DNA from: Rhizobium sp. P38BS-XIX
GTDB taxonomy: Bacteria; Pseudomonadota; Alphaproteobacteria; Rhizobiales; Rhizobiaceae
Direction: 5' to 3'
Assembly (NCBI RefSeq): GCF_012641435.1
Contig: NZ_JABAIJ010000001.1
Location: 1,488,001 to 1,552,000, forward strand
DNA: 64,000 nucleotides
The position numbers and the translations under genes are program-made. Position 1 is the first letter of the stretch; every line of letters begins with the position of its first letter. The notes under the pieces were generated by a model that had not been told where the DNA came from, did no database searches, and worked only from the letters and a program-made list of their open reading frames with translations. Of this stretch, positions 40,578 through 51,237 are shown piece by piece.

Positions 40578-41558
40578 TCAATTCCGTGGCGCGTCAGAAG
40601 GCTCTTCCTGTGTCATCGCCACCGCGGCCTGTGTATTGCCGGCAACGGCGGCCGGCAGCGGCGTGCCGCGCCTGCGCTCCCGCGCCAGCGTCAACAATCC
40701 CGAAAAGATGATGAGTATGATGCCGAGCGCCATAGGCGTATCGATGCTGTCGTTAAACAGCAGATAACCGAAGATGATCGCCCAGATCATCTGGCTGTAT
40801 TGTGGTGGCGCGACCAGATTGGCCGGCGCCATATGCGCCGCATTCATCAGCAACACGTTGCCGAGCGCGCCGAGCAGCCCATAGCTCGCCAGAAAGATCC
40901 ACTGCGTCGGGGTCGGCATCGTGACCTCCGAGAGCATGAGGAAGCCACTGAAAATCAACGTGCCGAACAGGCCGGCGCCATAGAGCGAGATACGCTTTTC
41001 CTTCGCGCCGAGCGCGCGGTTGATGACAATGGAAATCGCCGACGCAAAGCCACCTATAGCGGCCGCGAGATGGCCGATCGAAAGCTCGCGAAAACCTGGA
41101 CGCAGGACCACGAGCACGCCGATGAAACCGAGAATGACAGCCGTCCATCGCTGCCAGCGCACGTCTTCCTTGAGGAAGATCACCGACAGGATCGTCACAA
41201 ACGACGGCAGCAGAAAGAGCAAAGCAAAGGCTTCCGCCATCGGCAGCTTCGTAAAGGCAATGACGGAGCAGATCGTGCCCGTCGCGCCGCAGACGAAGCG
41301 CAACAGCCACATGGGCCGGTTTGTCGTCTTCACCGTGTCAAGCCAGGCATCTTCCCGCCGCTTCAGGAATGGGACGGCGGCAAAGCCGAACAATGCGCCG
41401 ATGAAAGCGACCTGATAGGACGGCAAGCCTCCATGCAGGATCTTGATCGACGCATCGCTGAAGGCAAAGACGGCATAGGACGCGAAGGCCACGAGGACTC
41501 CGCGCAGGGCGGAGCGGCCAGCGGCCGCGGAACTGGAATCGGCTGTGATCGAGGACAT
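40578..41558 (-). CDS. EamA/DMT family transporter
   Basis: A 326-residue protein with ten hydrophobic segments in two EamA repeats: AVFAFSDASIKILHGGLPSY opens the first, and ALGAKEKRISLYGAGLFG-TL precedes the second. GATGTICSVIAFTKLPMAEA and APPQYSQMIWAIIFGYLLF are typical of drug/metabolite exporters of the RhaT/YdcZ-like kind. The C-terminal tail is cytosolic. The substrate is unknown. It is upstream of the AraC-type gene on the same strand. Confidence 0.85.
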   Translation of the reverse strand: MSSITADSSSAAAGRSALRGVLVAFASYAVFAFSDASIKILHGGLPSYQVAFIGALFGFAAVPFLKRREDAWLDTVKTTNRPMWLLRFVCGATGTICSVIAFTKLPMAEAFALLFLLPSFVTILSVIFLKEDVRWQRWTAVILGFIGVLVVLRPGFRELSIGHLAAAIGGFASAISIVINRALGAKEKRISLYGAGLFGTLIFSGFLMLSEVTMPTPTQWIFLASYGLLGALGNVLLMNAAHMAPANLVAPPQYSQMIWAIIFGYLLFNDSIDTPMALGIILIIFSGLLTLARERRRGTPLPAAVAGNTQAAVAMTQEEPSDAPRN

Positions 41559-41692
41559 GGGAATCGTAAAACGTGCGATGGAAGGACACTGAATCAGTCA
41601 GATACAGGCAATTGTATGATGAAACGAGCCGATTTTCGATTGGGATGAGAATAAACTATTATTTCAGGCGGCCGCTGTCGGCGAGCACAGGA

Positions 41693-43132
41693 TCAATTCC
41701 CAAGAAAGCCCAACTTATCGACCTGGCTCGGCGAGAGGTGGCCTCTGTTTGTATAGGAAAAAGCGTTGACCTTCAGCGCATCGCCGTCCACTTCGCATGT
41801 GAACGCAACTCTCTGCCAGCCGCTGGGCGTCTGCACTGCAACGCCGTCACCAAATAGTGTGGCATCGGAAACCATCGCTTGAGACAAAGCAGAGTTAACA
41901 TAACCGACCGCTCGTAAATCGTTGCGATACTGAAGTTTTTCCTCCGAATTGCAAAGATATGCGACACGCTGGCGTCTCGGCAGCTTTTTCCAGGCATCGT
42001 ATTCACTCTTGGAAAGGCGCGCCATCTCGGCACTCGAATAAAGCTTCTTGGCTTGGATGGCTCTTTTTGGTGCGACCGATTTGGGCGGCTGCGGTTCTGT
42101 TACCAATGCCGTGCCCTCTGCCGGATTACCCTGATTTCCCGACGGGGACTGACTTTCAGCATTTTGCTGCGACGGAGACGGCTTCACTGACGGAACGGCG
42201 ATCTTGGGCGCTACCTGGGCTTCGATTTTATCTTCACCCTTTGGAGATTGCTGCGGCGGGTCGACTGACGGTGCTTGTGCCGCCTGTTGCCCTTCTGGAT
42301 CATTGGGATCGGTCGACGGGGCCTGTGGTTGCTCAATCTGCGAGTCTGAAGGCTCGTTTGTTGCGAGAACATCTGGTGCGGTTGAACTGGCTTTGTTGGT
42401 GGCATCGCTGGCCGGCGGTTGAGCAGCATTGGTCTGCTGATCCTTCGCATCGGCCTGTTGCTGGGCTTGCTGGGCCTCTTGCGCCGCTTGAGCCTGAGCA
42501 GCCGCTTGTGCGGCGGCTTGAGCCTGCGCCTCTGCCGCCTGCTGTTCGGCGGCGTTGTCGTTCGCCTGCTCCACAGCGTCCGCCTGTTGCGTCGTGTTCG
42601 CGTCCTTGTCCTCGCCCTTCATGTCAGGAAAAGGCGTCTCCGTCGCGGAAGGCTTGTCTTCCGCCTTTTCGACAGGCTTGGCGGCGCCTGGATCGTCGGG
42701 CTTGGGCGCGGGCTTTTCTTCCGCTTTCTCTACGGGTTTGTCGGTCTTGGTCTCGTCAGGCTTGGCGGGTGGCTTATCCGCTGGCTCTTTGCCCTGGGGA
42801 TCGGATTGCTTTGGCGGCTGCTGGTCCGATTTTTTCCCTTCAGGTTGCTGCGGCTCGTCCTTGGCCTCGGCCGTCTGCTGCGCCGGCTTCTCGTCGGGCT
42901 TCTGCGTCGGCTTCGGAGGCTGATCGGGCTTCTCGTTTTCCTTCGTCGCCAGCTCCTGCTTTTCTTCCTTCTGTGGCACCAATTCGACATTGACGCTTTG
43001 CTCGGGTTTGGCCTGTGGCGGCGCCGGCAGCAGCGGCAATAGGAAGATCGCGACAAACAGGACGTGCAGAAGGACCGACAGGACAAAGCCCGGCCTCATC
43101 TCCCTTTCCCGTTTTTCCGCAACCTTCTCCAT
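41693..43132 (-). CDS. TonB-like DUF930 protein
   Basis: A 479-residue protein of three parts. Residues 13-35 (PGFVLSVLLHVLFVAIFLLP) form a membrane anchor as in TonB. Residues 40 to about 360 are a long Lys/Pro/Glu/Gln/Ala-rich linker that could span the periplasm. The end is a DUF930 domain (YSSAEMARLSKSEYDAWKKL, SALSQAMVSDATLFGDG), with two Cys. DUF930 is found in rhizobial envelope proteins of unknown task. It may carry a TonB-like energy-transducing or scaffolding role, but the usual ExbB/ExbD partners are not adjacent. The linker's repetitive base sequence produces large spurious frames on the other strand. Confidence 0.82.
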   Translation of the reverse strand: MEKVAEKREREMRPGFVLSVLLHVLFVAIFLLPLLPAPPQAKPEQSVNVELVPQKEEKQELATKENEKPDQPPKPTQKPDEKPAQQTAEAKDEPQQPEGKKSDQQPPKQSDPQGKEPADKPPAKPDETKTDKPVEKAEEKPAPKPDDPGAAKPVEKAEDKPSATETPFPDMKGEDKDANTTQQADAVEQANDNAAEQQAAEAQAQAAAQAAAQAQAAQEAQQAQQQADAKDQQTNAAQPPASDATNKASSTAPDVLATNEPSDSQIEQPQAPSTDPNDPEGQQAAQAPSVDPPQQSPKGEDKIEAQVAPKIAVPSVKPSPSQQNAESQSPSGNQGNPAEGTALVTEPQPPKSVAPKRAIQAKKLYSSAEMARLSKSEYDAWKKLPRRQRVAYLCNSEEKLQYRNDLRAVGYVNSALSQAMVSDATLFGDGVAVQTPSGWQRVAFTCEVDGDALKVNAFSYTNRGHLSPSQVDKLGFLGN

Positions 43133-43368
43133 CGTTTAGCGGATGGCTCGCACGGGTAAAGCAATCAAGAGGAAATTGCGCATCGATTCATTCGATCCTT
43201 GCCGGCAACACATTCAAAGAGACGTCAAACCGCTGACATATGGTATCCGACATCTCGCCGCGAAAGAGGCATCTGTCGAAATCGAACTTGTCAGGCCTCC
43301 ATGCGATCCGCAATGGCGCAAAAACAAACCTGCGTGATTGCTCCGTCCTTGGCGCCTCAAGTCCACCG
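43133..43368. other. Intergenic region between DUF930 and APH genes, no gene seen
   Basis: About 236 bases with two shadow frames and no ribosome site worth noting. It holds the promoter of the DUF930 gene and the 3' flank of the APH gene. Nothing else is recognised. Confidence 0.5.
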
Positions 43369-44169
43369 CTAAAAGAATTCATCCAGTAGCCGGTAGTACG
43401 TCATCTTTTCGGGATGCAGCTCGAAGTTTCCGTAGGCGATCAGAAACTCCGGAACAAGCTCGACACCAAAATTGCGTTCGATGCTGCCGCAGGCAAGCGC
43501 CATATCCTGATGCCGATCGGCAATGCCGAGGCGTCCACAATCAATATAGCCGCTAAAAAATTTTCCATCGATCATAAAGTTCGGAAGACAGGCATCGCCG
43601 TGTGTCACGACCCGATACTCAGTTTCCGGCCTGCTTTCCAATAGCTCTCGAAAGAGGTCCTGTGCCGGCCGTCCCAGCCTCGCTTCGTCAAAATCGTCTT
43701 CATCCACGAGCCCGGCATTCATCCGTGCCCGTGCCTGTGCGATCTTGCTGTCCAATCGATGATCGAAAGGACATGCGGACACATCGAGGCTGTGCAACTG
43801 TCGCAAAGCACTGGCCAGAGAATGAATTTTTTCAGCTGGTGACGATTTGATATCGCTGATGAGGTCGGCGCCGGGAAGCGCGCTCATCAGCAACCATTCA
43901 CGCCCCTCGTCCATCTCATGGGCGATGACCGTCGGGCAGCTGATTCCCTGAGAGTTCAGCCACCGCAATCTGGCAACCTCGCCCGAAAGCTCACCGAGGG
44001 GATGACGAATTTCGGTCTTGAGATACACAGGAACGCGGTTATCAGCCTCCAGCCGAAAGACATTGGCCGTAGAGCGGCCAAGTGCATCCTGCCGCCACTC
44101 ATATCCCTCCAGCAGGCCGCGCAAAGAGGCCGGCAAAGATAGGTTGGACGCCTGCGCTTCACTCGCCAT
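43369..44169 (-). CDS. APH(3')-type aminoglycoside phosphotransferase homologue
   Basis: A 266-residue protein from MASEAQASNLSLPASLRGLL (44169), close to the 264 residues of NptII. The kinase motifs are VTHGDACLPNFMIDG (catalytic Asp at about 192), then FSGYIDCGRLGIADRHQDMA (metal-binding Asp at about 210) and the family ending TYYRLLDEFF. Members phosphorylate the 3'-hydroxyl of kanamycin/neomycin. Being in a chromosomal setting next to rpoD with no transposon traces, it looks like an intrinsic gene. Whether it confers resistance is not shown. Confidence 0.85.
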   Translation of the reverse strand: MASEAQASNLSLPASLRGLLEGYEWRQDALGRSTANVFRLEADNRVPVYLKTEIRHPLGELSGEVARLRWLNSQGISCPTVIAHEMDEGREWLLMSALPGADLISDIKSSPAEKIHSLASALRQLHSLDVSACPFDHRLDSKIAQARARMNAGLVDEDDFDEARLGRPAQDLFRELLESRPETEYRVVTHGDACLPNFMIDGKFFSGYIDCGRLGIADRHQDMALACGSIERNFGVELVPEFLIAYGNFELHPEKMTYYRLLDEFF

Positions 44170-44203
44170 CACCAAAACCCTGATCCGATCTGCCTTCAAA
44201 GGA

Positions 44204-44233
44204 AAACCCGGCTCGCTTTCGCAAACCGGGCTT
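44204..44233 (-). terminator. Putative rpoD terminator
   Basis: On the minus strand AGCCCGG pairs with CCGGGTT around a mostly open region containing GCGAAAGC, followed by TTTTCCTTT. It is about 30 bases after the rpoD stop. The stem has a bulge, so its strength is uncertain. Confidence 0.6.
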
Positions 44234-44260
44234 GATGTCGTTTAAAAGCTCTCGGCAGCC

Positions 44261-46321
44261 TTAGCTGTCGAGGAAGCTTCTGAGCTTGCGGCTGCGGCTC
44301 GGATGCTTGAGCTTGCGCAGCGCCTTGGCTTCGATCTGGCGAATACGTTCGCGGGTAACCGAGAACTGCTGGCCGACTTCTTCGAGCGTGTGGTCGGTGT
44401 TCATACCAATGCCGAAGCGCATGCGCAGCACGCGCTCTTCGCGCGGCGTCAGCGATGCCAGAACGCGGGTCGTCGTCTCGCGCAGGTTTGCCTGAATGGC
44501 GGCGTCGATCGGCAGAAGCGCGTTCTTGTCTTCGATGAAATCGCCGAGATGCGAATCTTCTTCGTCACCAACAGGCGTTTCGAGCGAAATCGGCTCCTTG
44601 GCAATCTTCAGAACCTTGCGCACTTTTTCGAGCGGCATGGCAAGCTTCTCGGCCAGCTCCTCCGGCGTCGGTTCGCGGCCGATCTCGTGCAGCATCTGGC
44701 GCGATGTACGAACGATCTTGTTGATCGTTTCGATCATGTGCACCGGAATACGGATCGTACGTGCCTGGTCGGCGATCGAACGGGTGATCGCCTGACGAAT
44801 CCACCACGTCGCGTAGGTCGAGAACTTGTAGCCACGGCGATATTCGAACTTATCGACCGCCTTCATCAGGCCGATATTGCCTTCCTGAATGAGGTCGAGG
44901 AACTGCAGGCCGCGGTTCGTGTATTTCTTGGCGATGGAGATGACGAGGCGCAGGTTGGCTTCGACCATTTCCTTCTTGGCGATGCGCGCTTCGCGCTCGC
45001 CCTTCTGCACCATGTGAACAATGCGGCGGAATTCCGAGATCGAGATACCGGTTTCGGTCGCAAGATTCTGAATTTCCTGGCGGATATCGCGGATCGTCGT
45101 GTTTTCGCTCTTGGCGAATTCCTTCCAGCCGCGAGCGGCCAGGTTACCGATCGACTTCATCCAGTTCGGATCGAGCTCGGCGCCCTGATACTGTTCCAGG
45201 AAGCTGTCGCGCTTGACGCCATAGGATTCGGCAAGACGCAGCAGGCGGCCTTCGTTCTGAACCAGGCGCTTGTTGATGTCGTAAAGCTGCTCGACGAGAG
45301 CATCGATACGATTCTGGTTCAGCGACAGAGACTTGACCGACTTGACCAGTTCATCCTTGAGTTCCTTGTAGCGGCGTTCCTGTGCCGAAGACAGCGTGCC
45401 GGAAGCCGACAGGCGCTGCTCGACCTGCTGGTCCTGCAGCTTACGCAGCTTCTTATAGGTCTCGGCAATGGTATCGAGCGTCAGCATGACCTGCGGACGA
45501 AGCTCGGCTTCCATGGCCGCAAGAGAAAGGCTGGACTCGTCTTCGTCCTCTTCCTCTTCCTCGATCGGCAAGCCTTCGCCGCCGACATTGGTGATATCGT
45601 CGTCACCGGACGGTGCGCGACCGCGACGGGCCTTTTCCTTCTCTTCGGCAGCTTTGCGGTCGGCCTCGATCTTCTCGGGGCTCTGGAACTGCGGCGCTGC
45701 CTTGGCTTCGGGACCGGAATAGGTGGTTTCGAGGTCGATGATCTCGCGCAGCAGTGTGGTGCCTTCGTTGAGTTCGTCGCGCCAGATAATCAGCGCCTGG
45801 AACGTCAACGGGCTCTCACAGAGACCACCGATCATGGTTTCGCGGCCAGCCTCGATGCGCTTGGCAATCGCGATTTCGCCTTCGCGCGACAGAAGCTCGA
45901 CGGAGCCCATTTCGCGCAGGTACATGCGCACCGGGTCGTCCGTACGGTCGGTCGGCTCTTTCTTCTTGGTGGTGGCAAGCGCCGAGCCGCTGGTCGGAGC
46001 CAGTTCGCCGCCCTCGCCGTCTTCGTCGCCGCCGGCATCGTCGTCGTCGCCTGAAGCAGCACCTGCCTCTTCGACGTCTTCGTCTTCAATGACGTTGATG
46101 CCCATGTCGGACAACATCGCCATCGTGTCTTCGATCTGTTCCGACGTCACTTCTTCGGACGGCAGGACGGCGTTGAGCTCGTCCATCGTCACATAGCCGC
46201 GCTTTTTCGCGGCCTTGATCATCTTCTTGACCGCGTCATCGGAAAGATCGAGAAGCGGGCCGTCCGAGGTGCCGTCGCGTTCGACTTCAGCTTCTTCGTT
46301 CTCTTTGACCTTGGTTGCCAT
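44261..46321 (-). CDS. rpoD: RNA polymerase primary sigma factor (sigma-70)
   Basis: A 686-residue protein. Region 1.1 is at the start ([16 protein letters not shown]), followed by an acidic stretch ([20 protein letters not shown]) and a long non-conserved insert as in proteobacterial sigma-70. Regions 2.1-2.4 are intact ([40 protein letters not shown]), region 3 ([13 protein letters not shown]) and region 4.2 ([20 protein letters not shown]). Length and order fit alphaproteobacterial RpoD. It directs transcription of housekeeping promoters. It ends near the APH gene; tdh-kbl lie upstream rather than dnaG, which usually is the neighbour. Confidence 0.96.
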   Translation of the reverse strand: MATKVKENEEAEVERDGTSDGPLLDLSDDAVKKMIKAAKKRGYVTMDELNAVLPSEEVTSEQIEDTMAMLSDMGINVIEDEDVEEAGAASGDDDDAGGDEDGEGGELAPTSGSALATTKKKEPTDRTDDPVRMYLREMGSVELLSREGEIAIAKRIEAGRETMIGGLCESPLTFQALIIWRDELNEGTTLLREIIDLETTYSGPEAKAAPQFQSPEKIEADRKAAEEKEKARRGRAPSGDDDITNVGGEGLPIEEEEEDEDESSLSLAAMEAELRPQVMLTLDTIAETYKKLRKLQDQQVEQRLSASGTLSSAQERRYKELKDELVKSVKSLSLNQNRIDALVEQLYDINKRLVQNEGRLLRLAESYGVKRDSFLEQYQGAELDPNWMKSIGNLAARGWKEFAKSENTTIRDIRQEIQNLATETGISISEFRRIVHMVQKGEREARIAKKEMVEANLRLVISIAKKYTNRGLQFLDLIQEGNIGLMKAVDKFEYRRGYKFSTYATWWIRQAITRSIADQARTIRIPVHMIETINKIVRTSRQMLHEIGREPTPEELAEKLAMPLEKVRKVLKIAKEPISLETPVGDEEDSHLGDFIEDKNALLPIDAAIQANLRETTTRVLASLTPREERVLRMRFGIGMNTDHTLEEVGQQFSVTRERIRQIEAKALRKLKHPSRSRKLRSFLDS

Positions 46322-46771
46322 CTCTATATCGTCGCTTTCCCTGACGCTGCAAACTTACACGCGGTAGAACATTTCAATCCAGCCGGCACGCCCTGCGCCA
46401 GCCTCGACTCACCGGTAAACACCTAACGGAATGATCTTTAATGCCCGATTAACCACGATCACCTCTAGCGGATTGCAAAGCTGGATTGCGTTTTGGTTTC
46501 CGGCCATGGTACTAGGTGATCCGCTTGATCCAGTTTACCGTTCTTTCCGAAGTTAAACGGTGATTCCTAGATTTTTTGTTCTCGTCAAGCTTTTCCAGCA
46601 AAAAAGCCCGTTAAATGCCCGAAAAAGCCTTATCCACAGGCTCGGTGCGTCATAATCAATTGTTTCTGGTATTTAGGAAGTCTCTACGCATTGACAAGAG
46701 GATTCTAAAGAAACCTGCGCATTTCCGACATCGCCATGTATTGACGACGCCGGAAATGTGTCCAAACAGCA
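46322..46771. other. Region between tdh and rpoD: rpoD promoter, DnaA box, no gene
   Basis: About 450 bases, AT-rich in its second half, without a supported gene. It should hold the rpoD promoter(s). A perfect DnaA consensus, TTATCCACA, lies at 46630-46638 on the plus strand. An 82-codon plus-strand frame is overlapped by tdh and rejected. Confidence 0.55.
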
Positions 46772-47809
46772 TCAGTTCCAATCCATCACGACCTTGCCGG
46801 AGTTACCGGAGCGCATCGCTTCGAAACCTTCCCGAAAATCGTCGATGCCGATGCGGTGGGTGATCACCGGCGATACATCGAGACCGCCCTGAACGAAGGC
46901 AATCATCTTGTACCAGGTCTCGAACATCTCGCGGCCGTAGATGCCTTTCAAGTTCAGCATCTTGAAGATGACCTTGTTCCAGTCGATCTCGAAGCCGGCC
47001 GGGGCAATGCCGAGAATGGCGATCTTGCCGCCATTGTTCATCTTGTCGATCATATCGCGAAAGGCCGGCGCCGCACCCGACATCTCCAGCCCCACATCGA
47101 AGCCTTCGGTCATTCCAACGGATTTCATGACATCGGCCAGGTTTTCCTTGGAGGCATCGACGACGTGATCGATGCCGACCTTGCGGGCAAGTTCAAGCCG
47201 GGTGGGATTGATGTCGGTGATCACGACCTTTCGGGCACCGGAACGTTTGGCGACCATCGCTCCCATGATGCCGATCGGCCCTGCCCCGGTCACGAGCACA
47301 TCTTCGCCGACCACATCGAAAGAAAGTGCCGTATGAACCGCGTTGCCGAAGGGATCGAAAATCGCGGCAATTTCATCAGGAATATCGTCGGGAATCGGCA
47401 CGACGTTGGATTCGGGAATGCAGACGAACTCGCCGAAAGAGCCGGGCCGATTGACACCGACACCGAGCGTGTTGCGGCAAAGATGGCCTCGGCCCGCGCG
47501 ACAGTTGCGACACTTGCCGCAGACGATATGTCCTTCTCCCGAAACGCGTTCGCCGACATGATACTTCGTGACGGCCGATCCGATCTCGGCAATCTCGCCG
47601 CAGAATTCATGGCCGACGACCATGGGCACCGGAATGGTCTTCTGTGCCCATTGATCCCAGTTCCAAATATGAACATCGGTGCCGCAGATCGCCGATTTCC
47701 TGACCCGAATCAGAACATCGTTCGGCCCGACTTCCGGCACCGGGACATGCTCCATCCATAGCCCGACTTCCGGCTTGGCTTTGACCAGTGCTTTCATCAT
47801 GTTCGACAT
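46772..47809 (-). CDS. tdh: L-threonine 3-dehydrogenase
   Basis: A 345-residue zinc-dependent dehydrogenase that oxidises L-threonine to 2-amino-3-ketobutyrate with NAD. Visible features: [20 protein letters not shown] (catalytic zinc Cys), [14 protein letters not shown], the structural zinc cysteines in [15 protein letters not shown], the Rossmann motif [20 protein letters not shown], and the closing [14 protein letters not shown]. It is coupled to kbl, 21 bases upstream, which takes the product to glycine. A start two Mets later is possible. The name is well supported by the neighbour. Confidence 0.95.
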   Translation of the reverse strand: MSNMMKALVKAKPEVGLWMEHVPVPEVGPNDVLIRVRKSAICGTDVHIWNWDQWAQKTIPVPMVVGHEFCGEIAEIGSAVTKYHVGERVSGEGHIVCGKCRNCRAGRGHLCRNTLGVGVNRPGSFGEFVCIPESNVVPIPDDIPDEIAAIFDPFGNAVHTALSFDVVGEDVLVTGAGPIGIMGAMVAKRSGARKVVITDINPTRLELARKVGIDHVVDASKENLADVMKSVGMTEGFDVGLEMSGAAPAFRDMIDKMNNGGKIAILGIAPAGFEIDWNKVIFKMLNLKGIYGREMFETWYKMIAFVQGGLDVSPVITHRIGIDDFREGFEAMRSGNSGKVVMDWN

Positions 47810-47830
47810 GATCGGTTCTCTCCAACCAAT

Positions 47831-49018
47831 TCAAATGATTCCGAGTTCTTTTCCGGCTTCCGCAAAGGCTGTGATCGCCTTTTCAACATCGGCCCTGGAA
47901 TGGGCAGCCGACATTTGCGTGCGGATGCGCGCCTGCCCCTTGGGCACGACCGGGAAAGAAAAGCCGATGACGTAGACGCCCTTCTTCAGCATCAGCGCCG
48001 CCATGTCCTGCGCGAGCTTCGCATCGCCAAGCATGACGGGAATGATCGGATGATCGGCGCCGGCGAGCGTAAAGCCGAGCTTCGTCATCTCTGTACGGAA
48101 AAGCTCGGCATTGCCCTTCAGCCGCGCCCGCAGTTCGCCGCCGTTCTCGATCAGATCGAAAACCTTGAGCGAAGCGGCGGCAATGACGGGTGCCAGCGTG
48201 TTGGAAAAGAGATAGGGCCGCGACCGCTGCCGTAGCCAGTCGACGATCTCGCCCTTGGCCGAGGTGTAGCCGCCCGAAGCACCGCCGAGCGCCTTACCGA
48301 GCGTGCCGGTGATAATGTCGATCCGGCCCTCGACGCCGCAATGCTCCGGCGATCCACGCCCATGCTTGCCGACGAAGCCGACGGCGTGGCTGTCATCGAC
48401 CATGACCATCGCGCCATATTTTTCCGCCAGATCGCAAACACCGCCGAGATTGGCGATGATACCGTCCATGGAAAACACACCATCGGTGGCGATCAGCTTG
48501 AAGCGGCAGCCTTCGGCCTTCTTCAGCTCTTCCTCGAGTGCCGCCATATCGTTGTTGGCGTAGCGAAAGCGCTTCGCCTTCGAGAGGCGCACGCCGTCGA
48601 TGATCGAAGCGTGATTGAGGGCATCGGAAATGATCGCATCTTCTTCCGACAACAGCGTTTCGAACAAGCCGCCATTGGCATCGAAGCAGGACGAATAGAG
48701 GATGGTATCGGCCATGCCGAGAAAGTTTGAAATCCTCGCCTCGAGCTGCTTGTGCTCCTCCTGCGTGCCGCAAATGAAGCGTACTGAGGCCATGCCGTAG
48801 CCATAACGGTCGAGTGCCTTCTTCGCAGCCTCGGCAAGCTCCTCATTGTCGGCAAGACCCAGGTAGTTATTGGCGCAGAAGTTGAGCACGCGAGCCCCAC
48901 CGAGAACGGCGATTTCGCCGGCCTGCTTTGAGGTGATGACACGCTCGGCCTTGTAAAGGCCGGCCTCTTTCAACCCGAGAAGTTCGCTACGCAGATGTGA
49001 TAGAAATTCTGTGGTCAT
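47831..49018 (-). CDS. kbl: 2-amino-3-ketobutyrate CoA ligase (glycine C-acetyltransferase)
   Basis: A 395-residue PLP enzyme that, with CoA, splits 2-amino-3-ketobutyrate to glycine and acetyl-CoA. Features: [20 protein letters not shown] near the N-terminus, [59 protein letters not shown] and [20 protein letters not shown] with the PLP Lys. These are the alpha-oxoamine synthase motifs at the expected spacing. It is the first gene of the kbl-tdh threonine degradation operon, with its promoter in the 330-base gap upstream. Confidence 0.95.
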   Translation of the reverse strand: MTTEFLSHLRSELLGLKEAGLYKAERVITSKQAGEIAVLGGARVLNFCANNYLGLADNEELAEAAKKALDRYGYGMASVRFICGTQEEHKQLEARISNFLGMADTILYSSCFDANGGLFETLLSEEDAIISDALNHASIIDGVRLSKAKRFRYANNDMAALEEELKKAEGCRFKLIATDGVFSMDGIIANLGGVCDLAEKYGAMVMVDDSHAVGFVGKHGRGSPEHCGVEGRIDIITGTLGKALGGASGGYTSAKGEIVDWLRQRSRPYLFSNTLAPVIAAASLKVFDLIENGGELRARLKGNAELFRTEMTKLGFTLAGADHPIIPVMLGDAKLAQDMAALMLKKGVYVIGFSFPVVPKGQARIRTQMSAAHSRADVEKAITAFAEAGKELGII

Positions 49019-49348
49019 TGTCGCATTCCGATGCTGGTCACAGTGCCTGATCGCTCAAGAAATAACACAGCATTCGGCCTGTTGCTGCATCCAGCAGCGG
49101 CAAAAACGCCCGGTGCCGTGACGTCGGGACGATAGCGCACGAGTTCGATATTATCTGTCAAACCGGCACTCGCGAGCGCAACTTTCCACCTGAAGATAAT
49201 CAGCAGATATTTCGAAAATTACTTGACCGAGTCAATAAATCAGACAGACGCGCCGAAAAGGCACTCGGTTCTACAGAAACAGAGTGCGCTCAGTGCCCAC
49301 CGAAGACGCCGCCTTCGTCTGGCGAGACGTCTGCTGCGCGTGCACGTA
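49019..49348. other. Region between recQ and kbl: kbl promoter, no gene
   Basis: About 330 bases with no supported gene. A GGCACT...AGTGCC inverted pair near 49260-49297 might help end the recQ transcript. The kbl promoter must lie here. Nothing else is recognised. Confidence 0.45.
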
Positions 49349-51229
49349 TCAACGGGCAGCGAAATCCGAGATGACCGAGAGAAACGCATCGCCGTAACGC
49401 TCGAGCTTCGACTGGCCGACGCCCGAAACTCCGAGGAGATCCTTACGATTTCTCGGTCGCTCGGTGGCAAAGGCAATAAGCGTCGTATCGGGAAAGACGA
49501 CATAGGGCGGCACGCCCAGTTCTTTGGCGATCCGTGTGCGCTCGGCACGCAATGCATCGAACAGCGCCTGTGCCTCGCCGGAAAGCCCGTGTGCCTGCTT
49601 TTCGGGGCGTCCCGCCTTCTTGCCGCGGCGGCCCGCCTCGGGCCGATCCTTCCGGAAGAAAACCTGCCGCTCGCGTTTGAAGACCGCCCGCGCCTGCTCT
49701 TCGAGCTTCATGGCGCCGAAGGCGGTATGATCGATGCTGATGAAGCCGTTCGCCAGCAACTGGCGGAAGATCGACTGCCAGGTACGGGCAGGAATATCCT
49801 TGCCCGCGCCAAAAACGGGCATATCGACATGGCCAAAGCGCTCGGTCTTCTCGTTGACCGCTCCCATCAACACATCGATGACATGGCCGGTGCCGAACCG
49901 CTCACCCGTGCGATAGACGGCCGCAAGCGCCTTGATCGCCGCTTCCGTACCGTCCCAAGTCTCGACAGGCTTCAGGCAGGTATCGCAACTGCCGCAACCG
50001 CCGCCGTGCGCTTCACCGAAATGCGCAAGGATCGACTGTCGACGGCATCCCGCCGTCTCGCAGATGGCAAGCAACGCGTTGAGCTTTGCCCGCTCGACAC
50101 GCTTGATTTCCTCAGATGCACCGCCCTCGTCGATCATCCGCCGTCGCTGGATGACATCGGCCATGCCATAAGCCATCCAGACTTCCGACGGCAGACCGTC
50201 GCGCCCGGCGCGGCCCGTTTCCTGATAATAGGCCTCGACCGAGCCAGGCAGATCGAGATGAGCGACATAGCGGACATTCGGCTTGTCGATGCCCATTCCG
50301 AACGCGACCGTCGCCACCAGGCACAGGTCTTCTTCCTTTAAGAACGCGTCCTGGTTGGCGTCACGAAGCGCGCGATCCATGCCTGCATGATAGGGCAGCG
50401 CCCGGATGCCCTGCCCATTCAGCCAATCGGCAGTATCCTCGACCTTTGCTCTGGACAGGCAATAGACGATACCGCTGTTACCCCGATGACCGTCGAGAAA
50501 GCGCAGCAATTGCTGGCGAGGCTGATCGCGCTCGACAATCTCATAAGCAATGTTCGGCCGGTCGAAACTCGTGGTGAAGACCTTCGCATTGTCGAGAGCC
50601 AGCCGCTCGATAATGTCGTCGCGGGTATGCGGATCAGCCGTCGCCGTCAACGCGATACGCGGCACGTCGGGAAACAATTCGGCGAGCCGGCCGAGATCGC
50701 GATATTCCGGCCTGAAATCATGCCCCCATTGCGAGACACAATGCGCCTCATCGATCGCAAAAAGCGCGAGCTTTGTCCTGGAGATCATCTGCTGGAAGCC
50801 GTCGGTCAGGATGCGCTCCGGCGTCACATAGAGCATGTCGAGCGCGCCGTTCGAAACGGCGCGATAGACTTCGCTTGCCTCCTCGCGCGACAGAGACGAA
50901 TTCAGTGCGGCGGCGCGGATGCCGAGCTGCTTCATCGCTTCCACCTGATCCCGCATCAGCGCGATCAGTGGCGAAACGACGATGCCGATTCCGTCCCGAC
51001 AAAGGGCGGGAATCTGAAAGCAAAGCGACTTGCCGGCTCCGGTCGGAAACAGCACTACAGCATCGCCACCCGACACCACATGCTCAACCACTTGCTGCTG
51101 CTTGCCGCGAAACGCCGAATAGCCATAGACGCGTTTCAGCACATCAAGCGGCGCGGCATCTTCGGCACGGCCGCCAAACAAGGCTTCATCGGCGGAAAAT
51201 CGCGGGTCCAGTCTATCCGGCTGCGGCAT
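49349..51229 (-). CDS. recQ: ATP-dependent DNA helicase RecQ
   Basis: A 626-residue 3'-5' helicase. Walker A is [10 protein letters not shown] near 59-68, and the DEAH box is [19 protein letters not shown] near 158-176. Later come [24 protein letters not shown] with the arginine fingers, and the zinc cysteines [15 protein letters not shown] and GGCGSCDTC. An HRDC domain ([20 protein letters not shown]) ends the chain. This is the full E. coli RecQ set. It acts in replication-fork repair. It starts eight bases after the dnaG stop, so the two are probably co-transcribed. Confidence 0.94.
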   Translation of the reverse strand: MPQPDRLDPRFSADEALFGGRAEDAAPLDVLKRVYGYSAFRGKQQQVVEHVVSGGDAVVLFPTGAGKSLCFQIPALCRDGIGIVVSPLIALMRDQVEAMKQLGIRAAALNSSLSREEASEVYRAVSNGALDMLYVTPERILTDGFQQMISRTKLALFAIDEAHCVSQWGHDFRPEYRDLGRLAELFPDVPRIALTATADPHTRDDIIERLALDNAKVFTTSFDRPNIAYEIVERDQPRQQLLRFLDGHRGNSGIVYCLSRAKVEDTADWLNGQGIRALPYHAGMDRALRDANQDAFLKEEDLCLVATVAFGMGIDKPNVRYVAHLDLPGSVEAYYQETGRAGRDGLPSEVWMAYGMADVIQRRRMIDEGGASEEIKRVERAKLNALLAICETAGCRRQSILAHFGEAHGGGCGSCDTCLKPVETWDGTEAAIKALAAVYRTGERFGTGHVIDVLMGAVNEKTERFGHVDMPVFGAGKDIPARTWQSIFRQLLANGFISIDHTAFGAMKLEEQARAVFKRERQVFFRKDRPEAGRRGKKAGRPEKQAHGLSGEAQALFDALRAERTRIAKELGVPPYVVFPDTTLIAFATERPRNRKDLLGVSGVGQSKLERYGDAFLSVISDFAAR

Positions 51230-51237
51230 CTACGTCT

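Noticed and set aside
41959..42993. Large plus-strand frames opposite the DUF930 linker
   Set aside because: The repetitive Pro/Gln/Lys linker yields open antisense frames rich in Leu, Arg and Trp; no protein features.
44303..46054. A 583-codon plus-strand open frame opposite rpoD
   Set aside because: It is fully antisense to an unmistakable rpoD, has a leucine/arginine/aspartate-heavy composition and no ribosome site. It comes from codon bias in GC-rich DNA.
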